Shown: piece after piece, positions 6,997 through 15,084 of the stretch
Numbering within the stretch: the first letter of the stretch is position 1
How the letters are laid out: the number at the start of each line of letters is the position of its first letter
DNA from: Beijerinckiaceae bacterium
GTDB lineage: Bacteria; Pseudomonadota; Alphaproteobacteria; Rhizobiales; Beijerinckiaceae
DNA length: 34,102 nucleotides
Direction: 5' to 3'
Assembly (NCBI GenBank): GCA_947456505.1
Contig: CANGTC010000021.1
Coordinates: 1 to 34,102 of the forward strand
Made by a program: the position numbers and the translations under genes
The notes under the pieces: model-generated
Seen by the model: only the letters and a program-made list of their open reading frames with translations
What the model was told of the DNA's origin: nothing
Database searches by the model: none

Positions 6997-7599
6997 ATGC
7001 GCGTGATCCACTATTTCTCGCCCATGTCCGGCTTCGCCTATCTGGGCTTTGCTGAACTCTGCGCCGTGGCGAAACGCCATGGCGCGGAATTGGACCATCG
7101 GCCCGTGGATATCTCGCGCGTCTTCGCCGCCGTCGACACCATAGCGCCCGCCAGGCAAGCGCCCGCACGCCTCGCCTGGCGTCGTCAGGATATGATGCGC
7201 TGGGCGCAGCGTCGCGCCCTGCCGCTGAACGCTATCCCCAAACACTGGCCGGTGGATGCAACGCTCGCCTCCTGCGCCGTCCTCACTGCGCAATCATTGT
7301 GCGGGGATGCCGAGCCTTTCATCAATGCGCTCCTGAGCGCGGTCTGGGCGCGTGATGAAGACATCGCGAATGAAGACACGCTCGCCACTCTGGCGAAGGC
7401 CTGCGGTCTTGATGCGGCGAAGCTTCTTGCTGACGCAAGATCAGACACCGTCCGCGCGGCTTATGAAGCCAACACACAGGAAGCCATCGCTCATGGCGTC
7501 ATCGGATCGCCGACCATGCGTATGGGCGAGGAAAATTTCTTTGGTCAGGATCGTCTCGATTTCGTCGAGGCGGAGCTGGCGCGCATCAATCTTGCATGA
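6997..7599 (+). CDS. DsbA-family / 2-hydroxychromene-2-carboxylate isomerase-like protein (GST kappa type)
   Basis: A 200-residue thioredoxin-fold protein with the HCCA-isomerase/DsbA pattern: VIHYFSPMSGFAYLGF at the N-terminus (candidate Ser8 in place of a CxxC), a helical insertion, and the C-terminal GVIGSPTM followed by FFGQDRLDFVE. The family uses glutathione, either as isomerase cofactor (NahD type) or as a kappa-class glutathione transferase. It starts eight bases after the rhodanese stop, and its own stop overlaps a possible ATG of the next frame, so it is tightly in the operon. No naphthalene-type genes are nearby, so a glutathione-dependent step on the operon's substrate is more likely than chromene isomerisation. 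Confidence 0.8.
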   Translation: MRVIHYFSPMSGFAYLGFAELCAVAKRHGAELDHRPVDISRVFAAVDTIAPARQAPARLAWRRQDMMRWAQRRALPLNAIPKHWPVDATLASCAVLTAQSLCGDAEPFINALLSAVWARDEDIANEDTLATLAKACGLDAAKLLADARSDTVRAAYEANTQEAIAHGVIGSPTMRMGEENFFGQDRLDFVEAELARINLA

Positions 7600-7631
7600 G
7601 CCCGCACAGACCTCGCTCAGGAGACGCTGAT

Positions 7632-8996
7632 ATGAAAAAATCCTCCAGCCCCTACACGATGAAGCCCGGCTGCTCCTGCGGCGCCCATGCCTCGCAGATC
7701 GAACACGCGCGCGCCTGTACGGTAATTTCAGACACAGCCGCCGATGACGCCAAGCTCTATGGGCGCACGGTGGAACAAGCCGTTCTGCGCGCCATAGCGC
7801 CCAACCCGTTACACAGGCGTGCTCTGCTCCAAGGCGTCGGCGCCTCGACGCTCGCCTCCGCCATCGCCTCCTTCTTCCCGCTGGCCGCCGCGACAGAGGC
7901 ATTCGCGCAAGCGGGCAAGCCCGAGAAGACCGATCTGAAGGTCGGCTTCATTCCGATCTCCTGCGCCACGCCGATCATCATGGCCGAGCCCATGGGCTTT
8001 TATAAAAAGCAGGGGCTGAATGTGGAAGTGGTCAAGACCGCTGGCTGGGCGGTCATTCGCGACAAGACCATCAACAAGGAATATGACGCGGCCCATATGC
8101 TGGCCGCCATGCCCATCGCCATTTCCTTGGGCCTTGGCTCCACGCCCATTCCCTTCGCCGTGCCAGCCATCGAGAACATCAATGGTCAGGCCATTGCGCT
8201 GGCCATGAAGCACAAGGACAAGCGCAACCCGAAGGACTGGAAAGGCTTCCGCCTCGCCATTCCCTTCGACTATTCCATGCACAATTATCTGCTGCGCTAC
8301 TATCTCGCCGAAAATGGCGTCGATCCCGACACCGATGTGCAGCTGCGCTCCGTGCCGCCTCCGGAGATGGTCGCCAATCTGCGCGCCGACAATATCGATG
8401 GCTTCCTCGCGCCCGACAATGTTGCGCAACGCGCTGTCTTTGATGGTGTGGGCTTCATCCACATGCTCTCGAAGGAGATCTGGGATGGCCACCCCTGCTG
8501 CTCCTTCTCGGCGAGCCGGGCTTTCATCGCGGACTCCCCGAATTCCTACGCGGCGCTGCTGCGCGCCATTCTCGACGCGACCGCCTATGCTTCCAAGGCC
8601 GAGAACCGAAAGGAAATCGCCGAAGCCATCGCGCCCGCCAACTATCTCAACGCCCCCGTCACCGTTCTGGAACAGGTGCTCACGGGCACCTATGCGGATG
8701 GGCTGGGCGGCGTGAAGAAGGATGCGGCGCGCATCACCTTCGATGCCTTCCCCTACGAGAGCTTCGCGGTGTGGATGATGACGCAGATGAAGCGTTGGGG
8801 ACAGATCAAGGGCGATGTTGATTATGTCGGCGTCGCGAAACAGATCTTCCTCGCAACGGACGCCGCCAAAGCCATGAAGGAGGCGGGGCTCACGTCGCCC
8901 ACGGCGCCCTCAAAGAGCTTTGTGGTCATGGGCAAGACCTTCGATCCGACAAAGCCGGACGACTACCTCAACAGCTTCGCCATGAAGCGAGGCTGA
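7632..8996 (+). CDS. NrtA/CynA-like ABC transporter substrate-binding protein with Cys-rich leader
   Basis: A 454-residue periplasmic receptor of the nitrate/cyanate/bicarbonate (NrtA/CmpA/CynA) family. The body carries LKVGFIPISCATPIIMAEPMGFY, the strongly conserved VVKTAGWAVIRDKTINKEYDAAHML, and FDYSMHNYLLRYYL. The N-terminus is unusual: a polar region of about 60 residues with C14-x-C16-G-A-H19 and further H25 and C29 precedes a Tat-like signal (LHRRALLQGVGAS and a hydrophobic stretch ending AFAQA). The start at 7632 has AGGAGA eight bases ahead; ATG 7596 overlapping the previous stop is the alternative. Followed by the permease with a one-base gap. With cyanase in the same operon, cyanate or a related anion is the likely ligand, as in cyanobacterial cynABDS. 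Confidence 0.9.
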   Translation: MKKSSSPYTMKPGCSCGAHASQIEHARACTVISDTAADDAKLYGRTVEQAVLRAIAPNPLHRRALLQGVGASTLASAIASFFPLAAATEAFAQAGKPEKTDLKVGFIPISCATPIIMAEPMGFYKKQGLNVEVVKTAGWAVIRDKTINKEYDAAHMLAAMPIAISLGLGSTPIPFAVPAIENINGQAIALAMKHKDKRNPKDWKGFRLAIPFDYSMHNYLLRYYLAENGVDPDTDVQLRSVPPPEMVANLRADNIDGFLAPDNVAQRAVFDGVGFIHMLSKEIWDGHPCCSFSASRAFIADSPNSYAALLRAILDATAYASKAENRKEIAEAIAPANYLNAPVTVLEQVLTGTYADGLGGVKKDAARITFDAFPYESFAVWMMTQMKRWGQIKGDVDYVGVAKQIFLATDAAKAMKEAGLTSPTAPSKSFVVMGKTFDPTKPDDYLNSFAMKRG

Positions 8997-8997
8997 C

Positions 8998-9843
8998 ATG
9001 ACAAGCGCCGCTCCCCTGTCGCTTCGCGCGGGCGTGCTCTCGCTCCTGATTTTCGTAATCTTCGCGCTAGCCTGGCATGTGGGCACGCGCGGCGGTCCTG
9101 CGGGCCCCGCCATGGATCCCGAATATGCGAAGCTGATGGGCGCCACAGCCACTCAGGGCAAGTCGGCCATGCCTGGACCTCTGGATGTCGGGGTCAAGCT
9201 CATTGAGCATCTTCGCGATCCCTTTTATGATCGGGGCCCCAATGACAAGGGCCTCGGCATTCAACTCGCCTTCTCCATGATGCGCGTGGCTGCAGGTTAT
9301 GGCCTTGCCGTGCTGGTGGCCATTCCACTCGGTTTTCTCATCGGCATGTCGCCGTTGATGAACAAGGCGCTCGATCCCTTCATTCAAATCATGAAACCCG
9401 TGTCGCCGCTCGCCTGGATGCCGCTGGCCCTTTACACAATCAAGGATTCCGGACTTTCCGCCATCTTCGTCATCTTCATCTGTTCGCTCTGGCCCATGCT
9501 GGTGAATACCGCCTTTGGCGTCTCTGGCGTGCGCAAGGAATGGCTCAACGTGGCGCGCACGCTTGAGGTCGGCCCGTGGCGGCGCGCCTTCACCGTGATC
9601 CTGCCTGCGGCAGCGCCCACCATCTTCACGGGCATGCGCATTTCCATCGGCATCGCCTGGCTGGTGATTGTCGCTGCGGAGATGCTCGTGGGGGGCACAG
9701 GCATCGGCTATTTCGTCTGGAACGAATGGAACAACCTCTCCATCACAAATGTCATCATCGCCATCCTGCTGATCGGCATGGTCGGCATGTTGCTTGATCA
9801 ATTGCTCGCGCGCGCAGCACGCGCCGTCACCTTCCCGGAGTGA
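8998..9843 (+). CDS. NrtB/CynB-like ABC transporter permease
   Basis: Inner-membrane permease of 281 residues in the nitrate/sulfonate/cyanate group. An N-terminal membrane segment (LSLLIFVIFALAWHVG) is followed by a periplasmic stretch of about 60 residues, then five or so helices. The cytoplasmic EAA-type loop is seen around GVRKEWLNVARTLEVGPWRRAF, just before ILPAAAPTIFTGMRI. The late motif IVAAEMLVGGTGIGYFVW is typical of NrtB/SsuC permeases. It pairs with the receptor before it and the ATPase four bases after it. Confidence 0.9.
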   Translation: MTSAAPLSLRAGVLSLLIFVIFALAWHVGTRGGPAGPAMDPEYAKLMGATATQGKSAMPGPLDVGVKLIEHLRDPFYDRGPNDKGLGIQLAFSMMRVAAGYGLAVLVAIPLGFLIGMSPLMNKALDPFIQIMKPVSPLAWMPLALYTIKDSGLSAIFVIFICSLWPMLVNTAFGVSGVRKEWLNVARTLEVGPWRRAFTVILPAAAPTIFTGMRISIGIAWLVIVAAEMLVGGTGIGYFVWNEWNNLSITNVIIAILLIGMVGMLLDQLLARAARAVTFPE

Positions 9844-9847
9844 GCGC

Positions 9848-10714
9848 ATGAGCAATCGTTTCATCTCCATTGAGGGAATTGCGCGGCGCTTTCCCTCGCG
9901 CAGCGGCGAGCCCGTGACGATTTTCAAGGATCTGTCGCTCTCCATCGCGCGCGGCGAATTCGTCTGCATCATCGGCCATTCCGGCTGCGGCAAATCCACC
10001 GTGCTGAATGTACTCGCCGGGCTCGACCGGCCCGATGAGGGCTTCGTCTTCATCGACGAGAAACAAATCACCGCCCCTGGCCTTGACCGCGCCGTGATTT
10101 TCCAAAGCCATGCGCTGCTGCCGTGGAAAACGGCCCTGGGCAATGTAGCCTATGCAGTATCCTCACGCTGGCCGTCTCTGAAGCGTGCAGAGGTGCTGGA
10201 ACGTGCCCAGCGCTCCATTGATCTGGTGGGCCTGCATGGCGCCGAGATGAAGCGTCCTGCGGAACTCTCGGGCGGCATGCGCCAGCGCGTAGGCATCGCG
10301 CGCGCGCTCTCGATCGAGCCAAAGATCCTGCTCATGGACGAGCCCTTCTCGGCGCTCGACGCCCTCACGCGCGGCGCCCTGCAGGACGAAGTGCGCCGCA
10401 TCTGCCGCGACACAGGCCAGACCCTTTTCATGATCACCCACGATGTTGACGAAGCCATGTATCTCGCCGACAAGATCGTGCTGATGACCAATGGCCCCGG
10501 CGCCATGATCGCTGAAATCGTCGAAAACCCCTTGCCGCAGGACCGCAAGCGCGACGAGATCCATCGCCATCCCGATTATTACGCGCTGCGCAATCACCTG
10601 ATCGACTTTCTGGTGACCCGCAGCGTCACCTTCAAGAACGAAATTCCCGCCGGCTATGACTGCAAGAAACCGCCCGTGGTCAGGCCAAGCGCGAAGCAAC
10701 CCGCCCTCGCGTGA
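9848..10714 (+). CDS. NrtD/CynD-like ABC transporter ATP-binding protein
   Basis: A 288-residue ATPase. Walker A is GHSGCGKST, the Q-loop lies in IFQSHALLPWKT, the signature is LSGGMRQR, Walker B is ILLMDEPFSALD and the switch histidine is in MITHDVDEA. It is a single ATPase domain without the NrtA-like C-terminal extension found in NrtC, so it matches NrtD/CynD. GGAG lies seven bases before the ATG at 9848. About 35 C-terminal residues after the conserved domain contain a lone cysteine (YDCKK). It drives the importer formed with the two upstream genes and is followed directly by cyanase. Confidence 0.9.
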   Translation: MSNRFISIEGIARRFPSRSGEPVTIFKDLSLSIARGEFVCIIGHSGCGKSTVLNVLAGLDRPDEGFVFIDEKQITAPGLDRAVIFQSHALLPWKTALGNVAYAVSSRWPSLKRAEVLERAQRSIDLVGLHGAEMKRPAELSGGMRQRVGIARALSIEPKILLMDEPFSALDALTRGALQDEVRRICRDTGQTLFMITHDVDEAMYLADKIVLMTNGPGAMIAEIVENPLPQDRKRDEIHRHPDYYALRNHLIDFLVTRSVTFKNEIPAGYDCKKPPVVRPSAKQPALA

Positions 10715-10746
10715 ACGCATTCCATCCAGAAGAAAAGGACAAGACC

Positions 10747-11229
10747 ATGAAAAGAGCTGACCTCACTGAAAAAATTCTCGACATCAAGCGCGAGAAGGGC
10801 TGGACCTGGAAATATATCGTGGGCGAGATCGGCGGGATGTCGCCGGTGCTGATCGTCGGCGCCCTGCTGGGCCAGATGAAGCTGGTGAAGCCGCTGGCCG
10901 CCAAGGCCGCCGCCCTCTTCGGCCTCATCGAAATGGAAGAGCGCATGCTGAACGAGGTTCCACATCGCGGAACCCAGATGCCCCCGACCGATCCCCTGAT
11001 CTATCGCTTCTTCGAGCTGGTCATGGTCAATGGCCCCGCCTGGAAGGCGCTGATCGAAGAGGAATATGGCGACGGCATCATGTCCGCCATCGACTTCGAC
11101 ATGGAGATGGAGCGCCTGCCCCACGAGAAGGGCGACCGCGTCAAGATCACCATGAGCGGCAAGTTCCTCCCCTACAAATACTACCACAACGAGCAGGGCA
11201 TCCCCGCCTATGGCTTCAAGGAAGAATAG
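10747..11229 (+). CDS. cynS: Cyanate hydratase (cyanase)
   Basis: Cyanase converts cyanate plus bicarbonate to carbamate and CO2; carbamate then breaks down to ammonia and CO2, which detoxifies cyanate and yields nitrogen. The 160-residue protein has the N-terminal helical DNA-binding-like fold (KREKGWTWKYIVGEIGG, ALLGQ) and the catalytic domain with R87 and E90 (YRFFE) and S113 (DGIMSAIDF), matching E. coli R96, E99 and S122. The C-terminus GKFLPYKYYHNEQGIPAYGF runs slightly past the E. coli end. The start at 10747 is chosen because it gives a normal N-terminus and has AAAAGGA upstream. It is last in the operon and followed by a terminator at 11253-11280. Confidence 0.96.
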   Translation: MKRADLTEKILDIKREKGWTWKYIVGEIGGMSPVLIVGALLGQMKLVKPLAAKAAALFGLIEMEERMLNEVPHRGTQMPPTDPLIYRFFELVMVNGPAWKALIEEEYGDGIMSAIDFDMEMERLPHEKGDRVKITMSGKFLPYKYYHNEQGIPAYGFKEE

Positions 11230-11252
11230 GCGCCAACCGCCTGACACCAAGG

Positions 11253-11280
11253 AAGGGCCGCCCATGAGGCGGTCCTTTTT
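11253..11280 (+). terminator. Rho-independent terminator of the cyanase operon
   Basis: Arms GGGCCGCC (11255-11262) and GGCGGTCC (11268-11275, one G-T pair) close a five-base loop and are followed by TTTTT. Flanking AA/TT pairs extend the stem. It lies 25 bases after the cynS stop. Confidence 0.85.
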
Positions 11281-11473
11281 GATTCAGAAAAGCATGTGGT
11301 GGCATGGGATCACATCGCCAATGGAAAGACTCGATCATCCGCACCGAGCAAGTTATAGTTCAACCAACTCGCGTCCATGGCCCGTCGCATCACAGATGGC
11401 GCATCCCTCTTTGTGACGGGATGGATAAAAGAGAATAAGACTAGAATTACAAAAACCAACAGGGGAGGCGCAT

Positions 11474-11983
11474 ATGAGACAGTCATTTATCGTCGCTGGT
11501 TTCGCCACGCTCGCTCATTCCGCGGCGGCGCAGGGCCTTCCGCAGGAGCGATATCTGCCTTTGGATGTCGCCATCGAGGCCGCCTCGGCGGCGCTGGCGC
11601 AATGCAAGACCGATGGCCACGCCGTATCCGTGGAAGTCATGAACCATCACGCCCGCGTGCTGGTGACCTTCCATGATCCATTCACAACCATCCATTCAGC
11701 CTATTCCGCACATGCGAAAGCCTATACGGTCCTGAGCTATTCTCGCGCGAGCGGCGACACGACTTCGGCCCAGATCGCAGCGCGCATCACGAAAAATCCC
11801 GTCGATGTCGCGCGCATCCAAGGCATTCCCGGCCTTATCCTCGCCCCCGGCGCCGTTTTGATCAAAGCCAATGGACAAACTGTTGGCGCCATAGGCGTGG
11901 GAGGCTCCATGGGGCCGACCCAGGACGAGAAATGCGCCTATGCCGGAATAGCAAAGATCCAGTCGATTCTGGACGCGAAATAA
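11474..11983 (+). CDS. Secreted GlcG/HbpS-family (heme-binding-like) protein
   Basis: A 169-residue protein with a signal peptide (RQSFIVAGFATLAHSAAAQ, cleavage after AAA or AAQ) and a GlcG/HbpS domain (formerly DUF336). Visible features are LDVAIEAASAALAQCK, VEVMNHHARVLVTFHD, HAKAYTVLSYSR and the glycine-rich GLILAPGAVLI...VGAIGVGGSMGPTQDEKCA. HbpS-type members bind heme or small cofactors; others accompany oxidation enzymes without known activity. GGGGAGG lies six bases before the ATG. It stands alone between the cyanase terminator and a convergent gene. Confidence 0.85.
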   Translation: MRQSFIVAGFATLAHSAAAQGLPQERYLPLDVAIEAASAALAQCKTDGHAVSVEVMNHHARVLVTFHDPFTTIHSAYSAHAKAYTVLSYSRASGDTTSAQIAARITKNPVDVARIQGIPGLILAPGAVLIKANGQTVGAIGVGGSMGPTQDEKCAYAGIAKIQSILDAK

Positions 11984-12064
11984 GAACGCATCAGTGAGAG
12001 ATGGGCGAAGCGGGAGGATCAGGGATCGAAATAGCCCAGAATTCCAGAGCGCGGGCCCCTCACC

Positions 12065-12841
12065 TCAACGACTGAACAATTCCCCCAACACCCGGGTCGA
12101 CGTTGCAATCACCTGCGCCATGGCGCGCTCTTCGTCCAGATTTTTGGGCGATGAAAAGCCGTGCTCCGTGCCGCTATAAACCTCGAGCATGAATTCCTTT
12201 TTATGTGACCGTAACTCGTCAATCACTTTCATGACCGTTGGCAGCGGATAGCCGCGATCCTCCGCGCCATGCAGCACCAAAAACCGGGCCTTAACGTGCT
12301 TCCCCCAACCGGGCTCCCGATCGCGGAAGGACCCATGAATCGTGACATTCGCAAGCAAAGGGGCGCCAGAAGCGACGAATTCCGTGCTGATATCGCCGCC
12401 AAAACAAAAGCCCAGAATGGCGATCTTGTTCTCATCCACCTGTGGCTGTTTCTTCATGGCCTCATAGGCTGCAGCCACACGGGCGCGGCTTAACTCGCGG
12501 TTGTTTGTATATAATGAGGTCTGGGCCGACATCTCTGGAATGGTCTTGGGCAAGATCCCCTGCCCAAATCCAAAGATATCTGCGGCGAAAATGACGTAAC
12601 CAAGCTTCGCCCATGTTTCCGCATGGCGTAAAGTGGTCTCGCTCATGCCTTCGCGAGCATGGATCATCAGGATTGCCGGCCGTCTGCCGCTATTTGCATC
12701 ATCAAAGACCATGTAGCCTTTGAGCGCCGCCGCGCCATGGGTGTAATCAACCCATTGTTTCTTGATCTCGGCCTGCGCTGCGCCCGCCAAAAGGCAAATC
12801 ATGCCGCCCATATAAATCATCAGTTTACAAAAACGTCCCAT
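12065..12841 (-). CDS. Secreted dienelactone hydrolase-family protein
   Basis: A 258-residue alpha/beta hydrolase with an N-terminal signal peptide (LMIYMGGMICLLAGAAQAE). The triad is visible as cysteine in GFCFGGD, aspartate in HGAEDRGYP and histidine in GTEHGFSSP, the DLH arrangement with cysteine nucleophile. Export is unusual for true dienelactone hydrolases of chlorocatechol pathways, so a periplasmic esterase or lactonase is more likely. The start at 12841 is set by GAGGGGGA six bases upstream. Its stop is 82 bases from the convergent GlcG-like gene. Confidence 0.88.
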   Translation of the reverse strand: MGRFCKLMIYMGGMICLLAGAAQAEIKKQWVDYTHGAAALKGYMVFDDANSGRRPAILMIHAREGMSETTLRHAETWAKLGYVIFAADIFGFGQGILPKTIPEMSAQTSLYTNNRELSRARVAAAYEAMKKQPQVDENKIAILGFCFGGDISTEFVASGAPLLANVTIHGSFRDREPGWGKHVKARFLVLHGAEDRGYPLPTVMKVIDELRSHKKEFMLEVYSGTEHGFSSPKNLDEERAMAQVIATSTRVLGELFSR

Positions 12842-13260
12842 AGCATTCCCCCTCAGCGCGGCAGATTGTTGGCGCCAAGGGCGCATCAGCCATCCTCTTA
12901 TCGGCAGGAAGTATTTCCGCTCCCGGAGCGTCCGTCAACGAGGGATATCCTGGCATGAACGGATCCTGGTTATGATCCCGGAGGAGGTTTACGACCCTGA
13001 ATGCATGAGCTATGTTCTTAGAAAGAACTAATATCGAGGGGAGCGGCCATAGATTGCCCGTCAGGGACCAGCGATCATCCATCGGTCTTGATTGTATTGG
13101 CGAAGAAGCACATCCCGCGCCGCCTGCGCGCAGGGATAAAATTCCTGGTTGGAAAATCCGTGGGGTTTGGAAGCGATGAGAACGTACATGTCCGCATTGC
13201 GCGCTGCCGCGTGACGCACTTTATCAATGTCAATGCAGCAGACCCAACTCAGAAAGAAGC
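12842..13260. other. Divergent intergenic region before the ferric-type ABC operon
   Basis: About 420 bases separate the DLH-like gene from the permease. Short open frames here have no family features and no ribosome binding sites. The visible structure is an inverted repeat at 13014-13028. No RNA gene or repeat array is seen. Confidence 0.4.
13014..13028. promoter_or_regulatory. 15-bp inverted repeat, possible operator
   Basis: GTTCTT (13014-13019) and AAGAAC (13023-13028) form perfect six-base arms around AGA. It is 233 bases ahead of the permease start and 173 bases from the divergent DLH start. Position and symmetry suit an operator, but no cognate regulator is nearby. Confidence 0.35.
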
Positions 13261-15084
13261 ATGAAAATCCAGATGACTGAAAAACAGGCGCAGCTTTTGA
13301 ACCCACCTGTCCAGTCCTCGGCGTCGCCGGGCCCCCTCGCGCCAAAGCTCATCTTTTCGTTGGTTACGGCGGCGCTGGCCTGGGTGGCGGCGGCCCCCTT
13401 CATGATGCTCGTCTATTCAAGTTTTACCGCCGACAGAGACAAGCTGCCCTTCGAGACAACCCAAGTCTCGCTCGCTAATTATGTTCAAATAGTCAATGAT
13501 TCCAAGACTTGGGAAGTCATCGGCACAACCGCGCTGTTCACGCTCGGCGCCACATCCATTGGCATTGGACTGGCGATGTTTCTTGCCTGGGTGATTGAGC
13601 GAACTGATATTCCGCTGCGACGTTTTTTCTTTGTCGCCACCCTCATACCCATGGCGATCCCCAGCATGATCTATGCGATGGCCTGGATTCAACTGGGTGG
13701 TCCTAACAATGGCCTGATCAACGTCACCCTCGATAATCTGGGCCTGGGGTTTCTGCAGTTCAACGTCTTCTCACTCTGGAGCATGATCGTCATTCAGGGC
13801 CTTTCACTCGCGTCCCACGCCTATCTTCTGATCGCTGTGGCGTTCCGAACCTTCGATACAAGCTGGGAAGAGCAAAGCTTCATCTGCGGGCGGGGACGCC
13901 TGGCGACCCTGACGCAAATCACCCTGCCCATGTTGAAGCCTGCATTGCTGGCCACAGCGCTTTTTTTCACGGTCGTATCGATGGAGACCTTCGACATTCC
14001 GGTGACCCTGGGTCTCACGTCTCATGTGCAGGTTGTCAGCACCCAGATCTACTGGACGACGCATCCCGAAAGCGGACGTTTGCCAGACTATGGCATGGCG
14101 AGCGCGCTCGCGATTTTTCTCGTCGCGATCGCATTCGTCATGATCCATCTATATCAACGCGCAACGCGTCACGCCAAACAGTTCGTCACCATCACGGCGC
14201 GCGGGTACCGGCCGCGGCGCATGCCCCTCGGCGCGTGGCGCTGGCCCCTGTTTGCGCTCGTCATGGGTTTCATCCTCGCAGCTGTCGCCATGCCCCTGTT
14301 CATTCTCGTATGGCGGAGCCTGTTGAGGTTCTACCAATATCCCTCGCTGAACGCACTCAACCTTCTCAATTTGAATTCCTACCGCAACATCTTTGGCGAC
14401 CCCGACATTCCCAAGGTTCTCGCCAACACTACACAGATGGCGCTGCTGGCTGCTGGCGCAACCACCATCCTGGCGGCGGCGACAGCCTGGCAAGTGGTGC
14501 GCGGTTCGGTCCATGCGCGATGGAGAAGACAGCTTAACACCCTAGCCTTTTTTCCCCAGTCCCTGCCAAGCATCGTCGTCGGCCTCGCGTTGATTTTTAT
14601 CTATCTCTGGTTGCCTGTTCCGATTTACGGAACTCTATGGATCATTGGCCTCGCCATGATCACGCGTTTTCTCGCCTATAGCGCAGGCACGCTTATCGCC
14701 GCGCAGATGCAGATATCAACAGAGTTGGAGGAGGCCTCACAGATCGCCGGCGCCGGGCGAATGCGCACCTATATGCAAATCGTCCTTCCGCTGATTTTTC
14801 CCGCAATGGTCGCGGCGTTCCTGTGGGTGCTTATTCACATCATCCGAGAACTCGGCCTCTCGCTGATGCTTTACACGCTCCAATCGCAGGTGCTGTCCAC
14901 GAAGATATGGTTGCTATGGGAAAACGGCCGCGTCGCCGACGCCTGTGCGACGGGAGTGCTGACGGTCATCGCCCTACTCGCGCTTCTGGCGCTGCCAGTC
15001 ATCATCGGCAAGGTGCGGGAACTATACCTGAGCCTTCGCCTGCGTCGCTTTGAATCCCTTGAAAAGTCAAAGATCGCCACATGA
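13261..15084 (+). CDS. Ferric-type ABC transporter permease, two fused permease domains (FbpB/SfuB-like)
   Basis: A 607-residue inner-membrane protein with about 12 membrane helices built from two permease domains. Each has a cytoplasmic EAA loop: EEQSFICGRGRLATLTQI (first half) and EEASQIAGAGRMRTYMQI (second half), each followed by a proline-bearing helix. This double arrangement is normal for iron(III), thiamine and 2-aminoethylphosphonate importers. A weak AGAAAG precedes ATG 13261; ATG 13273 is an alternative start. The stop overlaps the ATPase start by four bases (ATGA), showing coupling. The matching receptor is probably the gene at 17583. The ligand is not evident; iron(III) is only one option for this family. 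Confidence 0.9.
   Translation: MKIQMTEKQAQLLNPPVQSSASPGPLAPKLIFSLVTAALAWVAAAPFMMLVYSSFTADRDKLPFETTQVSLANYVQIVNDSKTWEVIGTTALFTLGATSIGIGLAMFLAWVIERTDIPLRRFFFVATLIPMAIPSMIYAMAWIQLGGPNNGLINVTLDNLGLGFLQFNVFSLWSMIVIQGLSLASHAYLLIAVAFRTFDTSWEEQSFICGRGRLATLTQITLPMLKPALLATALFFTVVSMETFDIPVTLGLTSHVQVVSTQIYWTTHPESGRLPDYGMASALAIFLVAIAFVMIHLYQRATRHAKQFVTITARGYRPRRMPLGAWRWPLFALVMGFILAAVAMPLFILVWRSLLRFYQYPSLNALNLLNLNSYRNIFGDPDIPKVLANTTQMALLAAGATTILAAATAWQVVRGSVHARWRRQLNTLAFFPQSLPSIVVGLALIFIYLWLPVPIYGTLWIIGLAMITRFLAYSAGTLIAAQMQISTELEEASQIAGAGRMRTYMQIVLPLIFPAMVAAFLWVLIHIIRELGLSLMLYTLQSQVLSTKIWLLWENGRVADACATGVLTVIALLALLALPVIIGKVRELYLSLRLRRFESLEKSKIAT

Noticed and set aside
6997-7599. Assignment as a true naphthalene-pathway NahD isomerase
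   Set aside because: No aromatic dioxygenase, ferredoxin or dehydrogenase genes of that pathway are adjacent. Family membership alone does not support it.
9067-10143. Minus-strand frame of 358 codons opposite the permease and ATPase
   Set aside because: Histidine/aspartate/arginine-rich antisense composition with no domain. The plus strand has a complete transporter operon.
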